From positions 1 through 48,388 of the forward strand of contig JADCDI010000037.1 in NCBI GenBank assembly GCA_020251025.1: DNA of 48,388 nucleotides, in the 5' to 3' direction. Below the pieces are notes generated by a model. It was not told where the DNA came from. It saw only the letters and a list, made by a program, of their open reading frames with translations, and ran no database searches. Origin of the DNA: Rhodobacter sp. (lineage in GTDB: Bacteria; Pseudomonadota; Alphaproteobacteria; Rhodobacterales; Rhodobacteraceae). The stretch's first letter is position 1. Each line of letters starts with the position of its first letter. The translations under genes and the position numbers were made by a program. Shown here one piece after another: positions 33,224 through 42,130 of this stretch.

Positions 33224-34632
33224 CGGGTGTCTCCTGCAAGGGCGCGCCAGCGCGCGGCGTATTCGGTCAGGCCGGGAAGGCCAAGGGCCCGGGCGGGTGT
33301 CAGATCAAGGGGGACAAGGCCGCCCTGCGCGCGGCACAAAAGGGCCGCACCCGCAGCGATGCCGTAGCTTTCGGGCGCAGCAAGGGTTTCCTGGCCGGTA
33401 CGAAGGGCCGCGACAAGGCCCGCAAAGGCGGGGTCGCGCAGAAAACTGCCGTCCAGAACCCAGGGACGGCCGGGATCGAGCATCCCGGCGCAGGTAACGG
33501 CAAGGAGCGCGCAGTACAGGACCGCAAGGGCATGGCATTCCTGTGGTCCTGCGGGCGGCGGGCCAAGGATGCGCCCCCTGCCCGCGCTGCCGGGGAACTG
33601 CCCGTCATTGGTGCCGAAGGTTGGCAGGGCCATGGTACCTTGCGCGATCAGCCGCGACAGGACGTCGGTCGCGGCCCGGGCGTTTTCGGGCTGGCTGCCC
33701 GCAACGGCGGAATATTCGCGCCCGCCCATGGTCAGCACACCGCCCAGGGGGGCACCTTCCATGTCGGCATTGCAGGTCATGCCGCGCGCCTCGTCCAGGC
33801 GGGCCAGGTCCATGCGGTCGGCAAAACAGACGATCCAGGTTCCGGTGGAAACCAGGACGAAATCCCGCAGCCCGGCGGCCTGATAGCGAAAGAAGCTGAC
33901 CGAACTGTCATGCGCCCCGGCGTGGACCCGCAAGGGGGGCAGGCCATGGTGCCGGGCCAGATCGGGGCGGACCGGGCCAAGGTCATCGGCGGCGCGGGCA
34001 AAGGGCGGCATCAGACGGCCCCAGCCGCGGCTGTGCACGATGGGGGCCCAGGTTCTGTCCCTGACGTTCCACAGGTGGGACTGCGCGCCCAGGATCGACG
34101 CCTCGCTGACCGCGCGCCCGGACAGCCGCCAGGCCCAGTATTGCGGGATGCCAAGGCACCAGCGGGCCGTCGCAAAGGCCTGCGGTTCGGCGGTTTCGGC
34201 CCAGAACATCTGCCGTGCGGTATGGGTTGCCGCCATCATGACAGCCGATCCGCGTTCAAAGAACCCGCCTGACTGCGGCGCATAGGCGGCATCAAGGCCC
34301 GGCGGCAGGGGCTGTTCATAGTCGATCATCGGCAGGACCAGCCCGGTGCCGCCGCAATCCGGATCATCCCCCACCAGCATCCCGCCGGAACCATGGCCAG
34401 AGGCAACGAAATGTGCCAGCGGATGGTGGCGGGCAAGGCTGGCCAAGCCTTCCACCACAAAGGCGTTCTGGGCGCGCAGGTCATGGTGCCGCCAGGGCGG
34501 GCCATCCAGAACCGCGTTGGCAAGGGCAAGCGTTTCAAGCACATGGCCGTCGGCCGTGCAGGCGGACAGCTTTATGTTCGACTTGCCGACATCCAGAACC
34601 GCAACGGTGGCCCCGCCCGTTTCGGATCGCAT
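33220..34632 (-). CDS. FGGY-family carbohydrate kinase (fuculokinase/rhamnulokinase-like)
   Basis: A 470-aa kinase. The first phosphate motif VAVLDVGKSNIKLSACTADG (D-x-G-K-x-N-x-K) opens the protein; HAGAHDSSVSFF is the catalytic-base region, VSTGTWIVCFAD the second phosphate motif, and GGREYSAVAG the adenosine region. The family phosphorylates ketoses or polyols, here presumably at O1 to feed the FucA-type aldolase. ATG 34632 is preferred to the GTG three bases upstream; GAGG lies before it. It starts 8 nt after the epimerase stop and overlaps fucA, so it is part of one translation unit. Confidence 0.87.
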   Translation of the reverse strand: MRSETGGATVAVLDVGKSNIKLSACTADGHVLETLALANAVLDGPPWRHHDLRAQNAFVVEGLASLARHHPLAHFVASGHGSGGMLVGDDPDCGGTGLVLPMIDYEQPLPPGLDAAYAPQSGGFFERGSAVMMAATHTARQMFWAETAEPQAFATARWCLGIPQYWAWRLSGRAVSEASILGAQSHLWNVRDRTWAPIVHSRGWGRLMPPFARAADDLGPVRPDLARHHGLPPLRVHAGAHDSSVSFFRYQAAGLRDFVLVSTGTWIVCFADRMDLARLDEARGMTCNADMEGAPLGGVLTMGGREYSAVAGSQPENARAATDVLSRLIAQGTMALPTFGTNDGQFPGSAGRGRILGPPPAGPQECHALAVLYCALLAVTCAGMLDPGRPWVLDGSFLRDPAFAGLVAALRTGQETLAAPESYGIAAGAALLCRAQGGLVPLDLTPARALGLPGLTEYAARWRALAGDTR

Positions 34633-34639
34633 CACGCCC

Positions 34640-35488
34640 TCAGATCAGCCGGTACTGTTTGGCCTTGTTGCGCAGGAAGGGCAGGCCCTTGTCCATCACG
34701 GCCTGAAAATTCTCGGCCACCGGGCGCCAGACGGCAAGGCCGTATCCCACCTCGGGCGGCATGTTGATGAAGGATTCCATCGCCAGCCCCCCCCTGAAAC
34801 CGATGGCGGCCAGGGTTGCATAAACCTCGTCCCAGTCGCAGGTGCCTTCGCCGGGGGTGCCACGGTCGGACTCCGACAGGTGAATGTAGCGCAGATGCTC
34901 GCGCGCATCCAGGATGCCGTTGCCTGCGCCCTTTTCCTCGATGTTCATGTGATAGGTGTCAAGATGGATGAAGATGTTGTCGGCACCCACCTTTTCGATC
35001 ATCCATTTCGCTTGCGCGCCGGTGTTGATCAGGTGGTTTTCGTACCGGTTCACCGGCTCGATCCCAAAGGCGATGCCCAGCTTTTTCGCGTGCCTCGCGG
35101 CGGCGGTCAGCGCCCTGGCGATATTGTCGTATTCGGCCATGGTCGGCGGCAGGCCGGTTCTTTCGCCAATGCCGCCGTAGGTGACGCCCGACAGGGCCTC
35201 GCAGCCCATTTCGGCGGCCTTGTCCATGCTGCGGCAGAGATGTTCGATCGCCCCGTCGGGATTGACCGATGCCCAGTTCTTCTGCGGCAGTCCCAGCGAG
35301 GCCACTGCCCGCAGCCCGTACCTGTCCAGAAGCGCACGGGTGTGGGCCGCATCGACGATCGAGGTGTCCAGCAAGGCGATTTCGATGAAATCCATCTTGT
35401 AGGCTGCGGCGGCCGGAATGGTCTTTTCCGCCCCCGCCCGGTCCCAGTGCATGGTCCACATGCTGGTATGAACGCCGAAACCTTCCAT
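34640..35488 (-). CDS. Sugar phosphate isomerase/epimerase (xylose-isomerase-like TIM barrel)
   Basis: A 282-aa TIM-barrel protein of the D-tagatose/D-psicose 3-epimerase type. Metal and substrate residues are visible in GVTYGGIG, GIAFGIEPVNRYENHLI (Glu), IFIHLDTYHMNIEE (Asp, His), YIHLSESDRGTPGEG (His) and LAMESFINMPPE (Glu). It would interconvert ketose C3 epimers or aldose/ketose before phosphorylation. Start at ATG 35488 with GAGGGAG seven bases upstream, two bases after the permease stop. No dedicated sugar isomerase exists in the operon, so this enzyme may provide the isomerase step. Confidence 0.83.
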   Translation of the reverse strand: MEGFGVHTSMWTMHWDRAGAEKTIPAAAAYKMDFIEIALLDTSIVDAAHTRALLDRYGLRAVASLGLPQKNWASVNPDGAIEHLCRSMDKAAEMGCEALSGVTYGGIGERTGLPPTMAEYDNIARALTAAARHAKKLGIAFGIEPVNRYENHLINTGAQAKWMIEKVGADNIFIHLDTYHMNIEEKGAGNGILDAREHLRYIHLSESDRGTPGEGTCDWDEVYATLAAIGFRGGLAMESFINMPPEVGYGLAVWRPVAENFQAVMDKGLPFLRNKAKQYRLI

Positions 35489-35490
35489 CT

Positions 35491-36486
35491 TCAACTCCCT
35501 CTGCGTCTTCGTTCAGATAACCGGCCCGCGCCCCAGCGCAGGATCATCACGCCGACAAGGAAAAGGCCCCAGACGGCGGTCGAAAGATGCTGGTTCGCAC
35601 CCAGAAGGTTCAGCCCCGAGGACAGGACCTGCAGCACGATGAGCGCGATCACCACCGGCAGCACGCGGCCAAAGCCGCCGAAGGGGTCCACCCCGCCCAG
35701 AAAGCAGGCCAGGACCGTGACCAGAAGCAGCGCCTCGCCGTGGCCGACGCGGACCGAGTTGAAGCGGGACAGCATCAGGATGCCCGCAATGGCGCACATT
35801 ATGCCCGACAGGGTGTAGATCAGGATCAGTGTGCGCCGGGTGTGCAGGCCCGAATACCCCGCAGCGCGGATGTTGGAACCGATCATCCTTACGGAAAAGC
35901 CGTGCCGGGTGTGGTTCAGCAGGATGTGCCACAGGACCGCGCAGACAAGGAACAGGATCAGCGGCACCGGAATGCCCAGCACCGTGCCATGGCCCAGCGT
36001 GGCCATCCAGGCCGGAAAGCCCGAGATGTCGCCACCCTTGGTCAGGAATTCGCCAAGGCCGCGCAGGAAGATCATCATCGCCAGCGAAACCAGGATCGGA
36101 TGCGCACCGACATAGGCGATGACTGCCCCCATGACGGCCCCCGACAGGGCCCCGACGCCGATGGCAAGCACCGTTCCAAGGATGAACGGCCAGTACCCCG
36201 CATCCACCCCGCCGTATTGCTTGAGGACGAAGGCAAGCGTCAGCCCGGCCATGTTGGCGGTGTAGATGATTGCCAGGTTGAACCCGCCCGAGATGATGGG
36301 CATCAGCATGGCCAGCGTCAGCAGCCCCAGTTCGGGAAGCTGGAAGGCGATGGAGCCGAAGTTGGCCCCGGTCAGGAAGTTCGGCGCAAACACCCCGAAA
36401 ACGACCAGGACCAGCACAAGAAAGCCCAGAAGGCCCGGCACCTCGGGTCCGAAGACGGCAGAGAGACGGCGGTACAGACCGGTCAT
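35491..36486 (-). CDS. ABC sugar transporter permease (second)
   Basis: A 331-aa BPD_transp_2 type permease (RbsC-like) with 8-10 membrane helices; the family motif appears as IISGGFNLAIIYTANMAGL and GANIRAAGYSG-like EAA-equivalent sequence (here IGSNIRAAGYSGLHTRR), then AIAGILMLSRFNSVRVG and FLGGVDPFGGFG. It forms a heterodimeric channel with the next permease. Its start overlaps the first permease stop by 4 nt and its stop lies just before the epimerase start. Confidence 0.9.
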   Translation of the reverse strand: MTGLYRRLSAVFGPEVPGLLGFLVLVLVVFGVFAPNFLTGANFGSIAFQLPELGLLTLAMLMPIISGGFNLAIIYTANMAGLTLAFVLKQYGGVDAGYWPFILGTVLAIGVGALSGAVMGAVIAYVGAHPILVSLAMMIFLRGLGEFLTKGGDISGFPAWMATLGHGTVLGIPVPLILFLVCAVLWHILLNHTRHGFSVRMIGSNIRAAGYSGLHTRRTLILIYTLSGIMCAIAGILMLSRFNSVRVGHGEALLLVTVLACFLGGVDPFGGFGRVLPVVIALIVLQVLSSGLNLLGANQHLSTAVWGLFLVGVMILRWGAGRLSERRRRGS

Positions 36487-37478
36487 GCGTTTCGTCCTTT
36501 CCGGGGGACGAAAAGCCTGGCCGGATCAAGGTTGGAGGTGGAGATCGCCAGCAGGATGATGACGCCCACCACCATCTTGAAGGCATAGGGCGAAACCCCC
36601 AGCAGGTTCAGCCCGTTCTGGGTGACCGCCACCAGAAGCACCCCAAGGAAGCACCCAAGAACCGATCCGCGCCCGCCGCCCAGACGCGCGCCGCCCAGCA
36701 CGACCGCTGCCAGCACCTCCAGCTCGCGGCCGATCAGCGCGTTCGGGACCACCTCTTTGGTGATGTGCGCCTGCATCAGCCCCGCGATCCCGGCCATCAT
36801 GCCGCACCAGCCAAAGGCAATGGCCTGCATCAGCCCGATGGAAATGCCGGCGCGCCGTGCGCCTTCGGGATTGTCGCCAAAGGCGTAAAGCTGCCGCCCC
36901 GTGGTGGTGCGCCGGATCAGCACCCAGGTCGCCGCCATGCAGATGGCCATGACCAGGACCGGCAGGATCAGTTCGGCCCAGGTGCCGCTGGCGGTCTGGT
37001 ATTCCCACAGGATCACGCGGCCCGACCACCAGGACGGCAGGTTGTAAAGAAACCGGCCCGATGAAAAGAACATCAGCAGACCGAAAAAGGCGTTGAAGGT
37101 GGAAATGGTGACGACGATGGAAATGATCCGGAACTGATGGATCAGAAAGGCATTGATCAGCCCCAGCGCCAGGCCGAAGCCGCCCGCAAACAGGAACCCG
37201 ATGGCCCAGTTACCCCCGCCGATGGCCGCAAAGGCGTAGACGCAAAGGTACTGCACCACGCTTGCTGCGACGGCGAATGAAATGTCGATCCCGCCTGCGA
37301 TCAGCACGACCAGAAGGCCCACGGCCCAGATGACGTTGACGGCGTTGTTGTTCAGAAGGCTGGTGAAATTCACCAGCGTCAGGAAATCGGGCGATGCGAT
37401 GGACAGGCCGATGCAGATCAGGATCAGGACGGCCAGCAGCTTTGCCTCGGTCGGATAGGCGCGCAGGAAGCTATGCAT
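36483..37478 (-). CDS. ABC sugar transporter permease (first)
   Basis: A 331-aa RbsC-like inner-membrane permease. Helix-rich throughout; ININVIWAVGLLVVLIAGGIDISFAVAASV-type motif (key GGIDIS) and YAFGDNPEGARRAGISIG (coupling loop) are visible, followed by GIAGLMQAHITKEVVPNALIGRELEVLAAVVLGGARLGGGRGS-type sequence (key LGGARLGGGRG). The start MHSFLRAYPTEAK at 37478 overlaps the ATPase stop by 8 nt; the longer frame reaching 37529 runs inside the ATPase gene. Confidence 0.9.
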   Translation of the reverse strand: MHSFLRAYPTEAKLLAVLILICIGLSIASPDFLTLVNFTSLLNNNAVNVIWAVGLLVVLIAGGIDISFAVAASVVQYLCVYAFAAIGGGNWAIGFLFAGGFGLALGLINAFLIHQFRIISIVVTISTFNAFFGLLMFFSSGRFLYNLPSWWSGRVILWEYQTASGTWAELILPVLVMAICMAATWVLIRRTTTGRQLYAFGDNPEGARRAGISIGLMQAIAFGWCGMMAGIAGLMQAHITKEVVPNALIGRELEVLAAVVLGGARLGGGRGSVLGCFLGVLLVAVTQNGLNLLGVSPYAFKMVVGVIILLAISTSNLDPARLFVPRKGRNA

Positions 37479-38982
37479 AGACGGCGGCCTCCATTTCCGG
37501 CAGGCCGGTCTGGCGCGGGTCCCATTCATGGGCGATCCGCCCCCCCGCCATGTGCAGGACGCGGTCGGCGTTCAGGAAGACCTCGGGCACCTCGTCGCTG
37601 ACCAGAAGGATGGCAAGGCCCTTTTCGGCAAGCGCGCGCACGATGCGGAAGATGCCCGCGCGCGCGCCGACATCGACGCCAACGGTCGGACAGTCTAGGA
37701 GCAGCACCTTCGGCCGGGTCGCAAGCCACTTGGCCAGCACCACGCGCTGCTGGTTGCCGCCCGAAAGCGTGCTGACCGCGTCCGCCGGCGTGCCGATCTT
37801 GACCGCAAGCTCGCTGATCCAATGGCTGACGGTGGCATCCTTTTTGCGCGACGACAGCAGACCGCCCGCCCCGGTGATCTGCCTGAGCACCGACAGCACC
37901 GTGTTGTCGGCAATGGACTGCGGCTGGATCAGGCCAAGGGCAAGCCGGTCTTCGGAAACATAGGCAATGCCTGCCGCCACGGCATCGCGGTTCGAACGAA
38001 GCTGCAAGTCCTGCCCGTTCAGGATGATGCGGCCCCGGTCGGGCCGGGTCATCCCGAAAAGGGTGTGGCACAGCTCGGTCCGGCCTGCGCCGATCAGACC
38101 GGTCAGGCCCAGAACCTCGCCCGCGCGCAAGGTGAACGAGATATCCCCGAATTCCCCGGCGCGGGTCAGGCCCTCGATCCTGAGCACCTCGGGGTTGTGC
38201 CCGGTGTCGCGGGCCATCACGTCATGTGTGATGACGGTGCCGGTCATCAGCTCGGTCAGGCGCGACTGTGTCAGGCCTGCGGTCGGAAAGACCCCGACCA
38301 GCCTGCCATCGCGCAGGACGGTGACGCGGGACGAGATTTCCAGCACTTCGGCCAGGCGGTGGCTGACGAACACCACCGCCACGCCGCGCGCGGACAAGGT
38401 GCGCACCACCGCCAGAAGCGCGTCGGTTTCCGACTGTGTCAGGCTGGCGGTGGGTTCATCCATGAAGATCAGCCGGGCATCGCTGACCAGCGCCCGGGCG
38501 ATTGCCACGATCTGACGCTGCGCGATGGGCAGGCTGCCCAGCCGGGCATCAAGATCGAGTTCGACATCCAGCCGGGCAAGAGCCGCCGCCGCCACCCGGT
38601 GCAGCCGGGCGTAAGAGACGGCGCGCGGGCGGTTTCCCAGCATCGTCTCGAAGGCGATATTCTCGGCCACGGTCATTTCGGCGAACAGCGCAAGGTCCTG
38701 CCAGATCACCGCGATTCCGGCCTTGCGGGCCTGCGTGGGCGAAATCTGGGCATAGGTCTGCCCGAAAATCTCCATCCCGGCACCCGGTTCGGGCTGATAG
38801 ACGCCGGTGATGATCTTGATCAGCGTCGACTTTCCGCAGCCGTTTTCGCCGGCAAGGCAATGCACCTCTCCGGCGCCGACCGTGAACGACACGTCATCCA
38901 CCGCCTTAACACCCCCGAAGATCTTGGTGATTCCGGAAAAGCGCAGGGCGTCTGGGGGAACGGCGTCGGCGGGCATCGTCAT
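37471..38982 (-). CDS. ABC sugar transporter ATPase, two nucleotide-binding domains
   Basis: A 503-aa RbsA/MglA-type ATPase. Domain 1: Walker A GENGCGKST (45-53), signature LPIAQRQ, Walker B LIFMDEPTAS. Domain 2: degenerate Walker A GLIGAGRTE, signature LSGGNQQR, and Walker B LLLDCPTVGVD in which the catalytic Glu is Cys. One competent and one degenerate site is usual for this class, though the Cys is uncommon. It overlaps the SIS gene stop as ATGA and the permease start by 8 nt. Confidence 0.92.
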   Translation of the reverse strand: MTMPADAVPPDALRFSGITKIFGGVKAVDDVSFTVGAGEVHCLAGENGCGKSTLIKIITGVYQPEPGAGMEIFGQTYAQISPTQARKAGIAVIWQDLALFAEMTVAENIAFETMLGNRPRAVSYARLHRVAAAALARLDVELDLDARLGSLPIAQRQIVAIARALVSDARLIFMDEPTASLTQSETDALLAVVRTLSARGVAVVFVSHRLAEVLEISSRVTVLRDGRLVGVFPTAGLTQSRLTELMTGTVITHDVMARDTGHNPEVLRIEGLTRAGEFGDISFTLRAGEVLGLTGLIGAGRTELCHTLFGMTRPDRGRIILNGQDLQLRSNRDAVAAGIAYVSEDRLALGLIQPQSIADNTVLSVLRQITGAGGLLSSRKKDATVSHWISELAVKIGTPADAVSTLSGGNQQRVVLAKWLATRPKVLLLDCPTVGVDVGARAGIFRIVRALAEKGLAILLVSDEVPEVFLNADRVLHMAGGRIAHEWDPRQTGLPEMEAAVYA

Positions 38983-39530
38983 TCCAGATTGGTGTGGTTC
39001 GCGCGCATGGCCTCGGCGGAAATGTTCAGCCGCGCCTTCAGCTTCAGAACCATCACCTCGAACAGCACGAAAAGCGCGCCTTCGAACAGGCTGCCCATCG
39101 GCAGCACCGATGTTTTCCTGTCACCAAGATCGTCCGCCATGGTCTGCGCGGGCAGATGCAGGATCAGATCGGCAAGGGGCGCACAGCGGCCGCCGGGCTG
39201 GGCCGTGATGAACAGCACCCCGGCCCCCGCCTGCCGGGCCACGCGCATCAGCGCCTCGGCGGTGGAAATGTAGCCCGGCCCGCAGGTCACCAGAAACACG
39301 TCGCCGGAGCCTACGGCGGGCGTGGTCATGTCGCCTTCCACGGCGGCATTCAGCCCCATGTGGAACAGGCGCATCGCAAAGCCCATGATCTGCAGCTTCT
39401 CGCGGCCACCGCCGAACACCACGATCCGCCGGGCCAGCGCCAGGCGTTCGACCAGGGCGTCCACCGCGCTGTCATCAAGGCGCGCAAAGGTGCCGCCCAG
39501 CTCATCCAAGGCAGTCTGGTAAAGGCTCAT
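38979..39530 (-). CDS. SIS-domain sugar isomerase-like protein (HxlB-like)
   Basis: A 183-aa single SIS domain: RRIVVFGGGREKLQIMGFAMRLFHMG (sugar phosphate loop), GDVFLVTCGPGYISTAEALM, GVLFITAQPGG and FEGALFVLFEVMVLKL. The shape resembles 6-phospho-3-hexuloisomerase (HxlB), which interconverts 3-hexulose-6-phosphate and fructose-6-phosphate. Its presence together with a C1-phosphate aldolase is unexpected and hints at a second product route or a regulatory role. Start MSLYQTAL at 39530, with AAAGGGA upstream; overlaps the ATPase gene. Confidence 0.82.
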   Translation of the reverse strand: MSLYQTALDELGGTFARLDDSAVDALVERLALARRIVVFGGGREKLQIMGFAMRLFHMGLNAAVEGDMTTPAVGSGDVFLVTCGPGYISTAEALMRVARQAGAGVLFITAQPGGRCAPLADLILHLPAQTMADDLGDRKTSVLPMGSLFEGALFVLFEVMVLKLKARLNISAEAMRANHTNLE

Positions 39531-39590
39531 GTCGGTCCCTTTGGCAAGGATCCGGGGCCGCAACAGCGGCGGCCCCGGAAAAGCGGGCGG

Positions 39591-40586
39591 TCAGAGACCA
39601 AGGTCCGCCAGGCCATCCACCGTCTCGGCGTTGATGGCGATCAGGTTGTCGGTGATGATGTCGCGGTTTTCGACATCGGGCGAGACGACGCCAAGGCCCG
39701 GTATGTCGGTCCCTTCGGTGATTTCCGCGCCGTCAACCAACATCTTGCCCATCGTCACAAAGACGCGCCCCGCTTCGGCCGGGTTCCACATGAACCCGCC
39801 CGAGATTGCGCCTGCCTTGACCAGATCACGGCCCTGACCGGGCGAGAACGGCCCAAGGACATGGACCTGGCCGACCATCCGGCGCTCTTCCACGGCGCGC
39901 CCGGCACCGATCGGTCCCTGGCTGCCAAAGGCAAGAAAGCCCGTAAGGCCGGGGTTCGCGGCCATCAGGTCAAGCGCGGTCTTGCGGCTGTCGTCCACCG
40001 ATTCGGCCACGCCGTAGCGTTCGCCGATCAGCTTCATGTCCGGGTATTTCTCGCCAAGATAGGCAATGGCGTAATCCGCCCAGGCGTTGTGCAGCGGCAC
40101 GGTAAGGCTGCCGACGAAAACCGCATACTCGCCCTTGCCGCCCATCTTCTGCGCCAGAAGTTCGGCATGCGTCTCGCCAAAGCCCTTGGCCGAGGCCAGT
40201 TCAAAGTTCCAGTCGACGTTCTTAAGGCCCGGCCCCTCATGGCTGACAACCTTGATGCCCGCCGCGCGTGCCTTTTCAAGGACAGGCTCCAGCGCGGCTT
40301 CGTCGTTCGGCACCACGCCGATGACGTCAACGCCCTTGGCGATCAGGTCCTCGATCGCGCGAACCTGCAGTGCCGGATCGGCGCTGGTCGGCCCGATCAT
40401 GGTGGCATCGACGCCCAGTTCGGCACCTTTTTCCAGGATCCCCGTCTCCATGGCGTTGAACCAGGGAATGCCGCCGATCTTCACGACGACACCCATGGTG
40501 GGCTTGTCCTGGGCCAGTGCACCCGTGGCAAGGGTGGCGGCAAAGGCAACGCCCGCCATCAGCGTGCCAAAGGTTCTTCTTTTCAT
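39591..40586 (-). CDS. Periplasmic sugar-binding protein of the ABC transporter
   Basis: A 331-aa Peripla_BP_4-type binding protein (RhaS/LsrB/RbsB relatives). Signal peptide MKRRTFGTLMAGVAFAATLATGALA with cleavage before QDKPT; GVVVKIGGIPWFNAMETGI starts the first lobe, VIGVVPNDEAALEPVL and GFLAFGSQGPIGAGRAVEE follow. It delivers a sugar or deoxysugar to the permeases. Start at 40586 with GGGAGGAAG upstream; the longer frame to 40742 runs through the operator region and is rejected. First gene of the operon, facing the divergent lacI-type regulator. Confidence 0.9.
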   Translation of the reverse strand: MKRRTFGTLMAGVAFAATLATGALAQDKPTMGVVVKIGGIPWFNAMETGILEKGAELGVDATMIGPTSADPALQVRAIEDLIAKGVDVIGVVPNDEAALEPVLEKARAAGIKVVSHEGPGLKNVDWNFELASAKGFGETHAELLAQKMGGKGEYAVFVGSLTVPLHNAWADYAIAYLGEKYPDMKLIGERYGVAESVDDSRKTALDLMAANPGLTGFLAFGSQGPIGAGRAVEERRMVGQVHVLGPFSPGQGRDLVKAGAISGGFMWNPAEAGRVFVTMGKMLVDGAEITEGTDIPGLGVVSPDVENRDIITDNLIAINAETVDGLADLGL

Positions 40587-40636
40587 GATCTTCCTCCCGT
40601 TAAGGGCCCGCAAAGGGGCCGTACCCTCAATGCTGC

Positions 40637-40648
40637 ATCGATTGTGCA
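40637..40648. promoter_or_regulatory. Operator half-site 1 of the sugar operon
   Basis: ATCGATTGTGCA is the exact reverse complement of TGCACAATCGAT at 40722-40733 in the larger palindrome. It lies about 51 nt upstream of the binding-protein start. Spacing of about 85 bp between the two sites would fit DNA looping by a tetrameric LacI-type protein. Confidence 0.6.
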
Positions 40649-40721
40649 AACTGTCTTCAAAGCAACCCTTGCTTTGCCGCATCATCTTCTGTGCCTGTCT
40701 CTCCTTCCGGGATCGATCAAG

Positions 40722-40741
40722 TGCACAATCGATATTGCGCA
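40722..40741. promoter_or_regulatory. LacI-type operator palindrome of the sugar operon
   Basis: TGCACAATCGATATTGCGCA has half-sites TGCACAAT and ATTGCGCA around a central CGAT; the halves are inverted repeats with one mismatch. It lies 59 nt upstream of the divergent lacI-family gene and would serve both promoters. CG-centred 18-20 bp palindromes are characteristic of LacI-family regulators. Confidence 0.65.
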
Positions 40742-40799
40742 TTGAGCAGCCAAGCGCCTAGACTCGTCAAGAAGTTTCTTTCGCAGTCCGGACGGACCG

Positions 40800-41849
40800 A
40801 TGCCCCGCGCCAGCCGCAAGGCCACCATCTATGACATTGCCAGGCTTTCGGGGGCCTCTGCCTCGACGGTATCGGCGGCGCTGGGGGAAAGCTGGCGCGA
40901 AAGGCGGATTTCCGAGGCGACGGTCGAGGCCATCCGCAGCATTGCCGCCGCCGAAGGCTATTCGGCGAACATGCAGGCACGGGGCCTGCGCAAGGCGCGT
41001 TCCGGCCTGGTCGGCATGGTGATACCGCTGCATGACAACCGCTTCTTCTCGTCGATGTCGCAAAGCTTCGAATCCTTTGCGCGGGAGCGCGGACTTGTGC
41101 CGGTCATCGCCTCGTCGATGCGCGAGCCGGGGGAAGAGCGGCGGATCGTGGAAACCCTGATCACCTATGCGGTTGATTACATGTTCATCGCCGGGGCGAC
41201 AGACCCTGATGCCGTCAGCGCGATGTGCAATGCCGCAAACCTGCGCCATGTCTTCGTTGACCTGCCGGGGCGGGGGGCGCCCTCGGTTGTTTCGGACAAC
41301 TACAAGGGTGCGGCCGATCTGACCCGGCGCCTTCTGACGGATCGCCCGATCTCGGGCGGTACCTGCCGCGACCGGCTGTATTTCATCGGCGGCGACCCGG
41401 GCGACTATGCCTCGGCGCGCCGGATCGAGGCGTTCCGCGATGCCCTGACCGAAGCCGGATCGCCACCCGGACCCGGGCAGGTCATCGCCTGCGGCTATGC
41501 CCCCCGCAGCGCGATGCGCGAAATCGCCGCGCTGTGCGACCGGCTGGGCGGCTTGCCGGCGGGCATCCTTGTCAATTCGCTGACCGCTTTCGAAGGGGTC
41601 CTTGGCCATCTGTCGGGCCTGCCGCTTGAGGATCTGCGCAGTTCGGTCATCGGCTGCTACGACTATGATCCTTTCGCCGCCTACCTGCAGTTTCCCGTCC
41701 ACATGGTGCGGCAGGACGCCCATGGATTGATCCGGGAAGCCTACCGGATCATCGATCAGAACACGAATGATCTGGTGCTCCGGACGGTGGAACCGCAGCA
41801 GATTGCCCCGCGCACCTTCTATGACCGCCCATTCTCGGACCACGGTTGA
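40800..41849 (+). CDS. LacI-family transcriptional regulator
   Basis: A 349-aa regulator. N-terminal HTH and hinge: ATIYDIARLSGASASTVSAALGESWRERRIS (8-38), then SGLVGMVIPLHDNRFFSSMSQ begins the periplasmic-binding-protein-like sensor domain; IGCYDYDPFAAYLQFPVHMVRQD lies near the C-terminus. Divergent from the sugar operon with palindromic operators between, so it most likely represses that operon until its sugar or sugar phosphate binds. Start ATG 40800. Confidence 0.92.
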   Translation: MPRASRKATIYDIARLSGASASTVSAALGESWRERRISEATVEAIRSIAAAEGYSANMQARGLRKARSGLVGMVIPLHDNRFFSSMSQSFESFARERGLVPVIASSMREPGEERRIVETLITYAVDYMFIAGATDPDAVSAMCNAANLRHVFVDLPGRGAPSVVSDNYKGAADLTRRLLTDRPISGGTCRDRLYFIGGDPGDYASARRIEAFRDALTEAGSPPGPGQVIACGYAPRSAMREIAALCDRLGGLPAGILVNSLTAFEGVLGHLSGLPLEDLRSSVIGCYDYDPFAAYLQFPVHMVRQDAHGLIREAYRIIDQNTNDLVLRTVEPQQIAPRTFYDRPFSDHG

Positions 41850-41931
41850 CCGGCAAAGGGCGGGTGCAGTTGCGGTTTCGTGACGATCCCTTCCACAGGC
41901 TGCGGCATTCCGGCCTTGCCTGAAGAGACCA

Positions 41932-41951
41932 CGGGCCGAAGCTTTGGCCCG
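41932..41951. terminator. Stem-loop downstream of the lacI-type gene
   Basis: CGGGCCGAAGCTTTGGCCCG is an almost perfect palindrome, forming a strong stem with a short loop 83 nt after the regulator stop. There is no T-run, so it is either a stem acting with Rho or only an mRNA 3'-end stabiliser. Confidence 0.35.
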
Positions 41952-42094
41952 GGTCCAACGCCAAATCGCTGACGCGGTTGCGGGCCGCTGGCGGACGGCT
42001 GATCTGGGCCTGCGTGGCCCATCCTTGCGGACAAGCCGGCAGGCAAGGCTCCTCGCGGCAGAACACCGATCAGCGGGCAGGGTGCCGTTTGATC

Positions 42095-42128
42095 TTGACA
42101 GGATTCAGTTAGTGAGTGATAACTCACT
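42095..42128 (+). promoter_or_regulatory. Promoter with overlapping TetR operator
   Basis: -35 TTGACA (42095-42100), 17-nt spacer, -10 GATAAC (42118-42123). A perfect palindrome AGTGAGT-GATA-ACTCACT occupies 42111-42128, covering the -10. The predicted start of transcription is at about 42130, next to the ATG at 42131, so the mRNA would be leaderless. The overlap implies autorepression. Confidence 0.72.
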
Positions 42129-42130
42129 TC

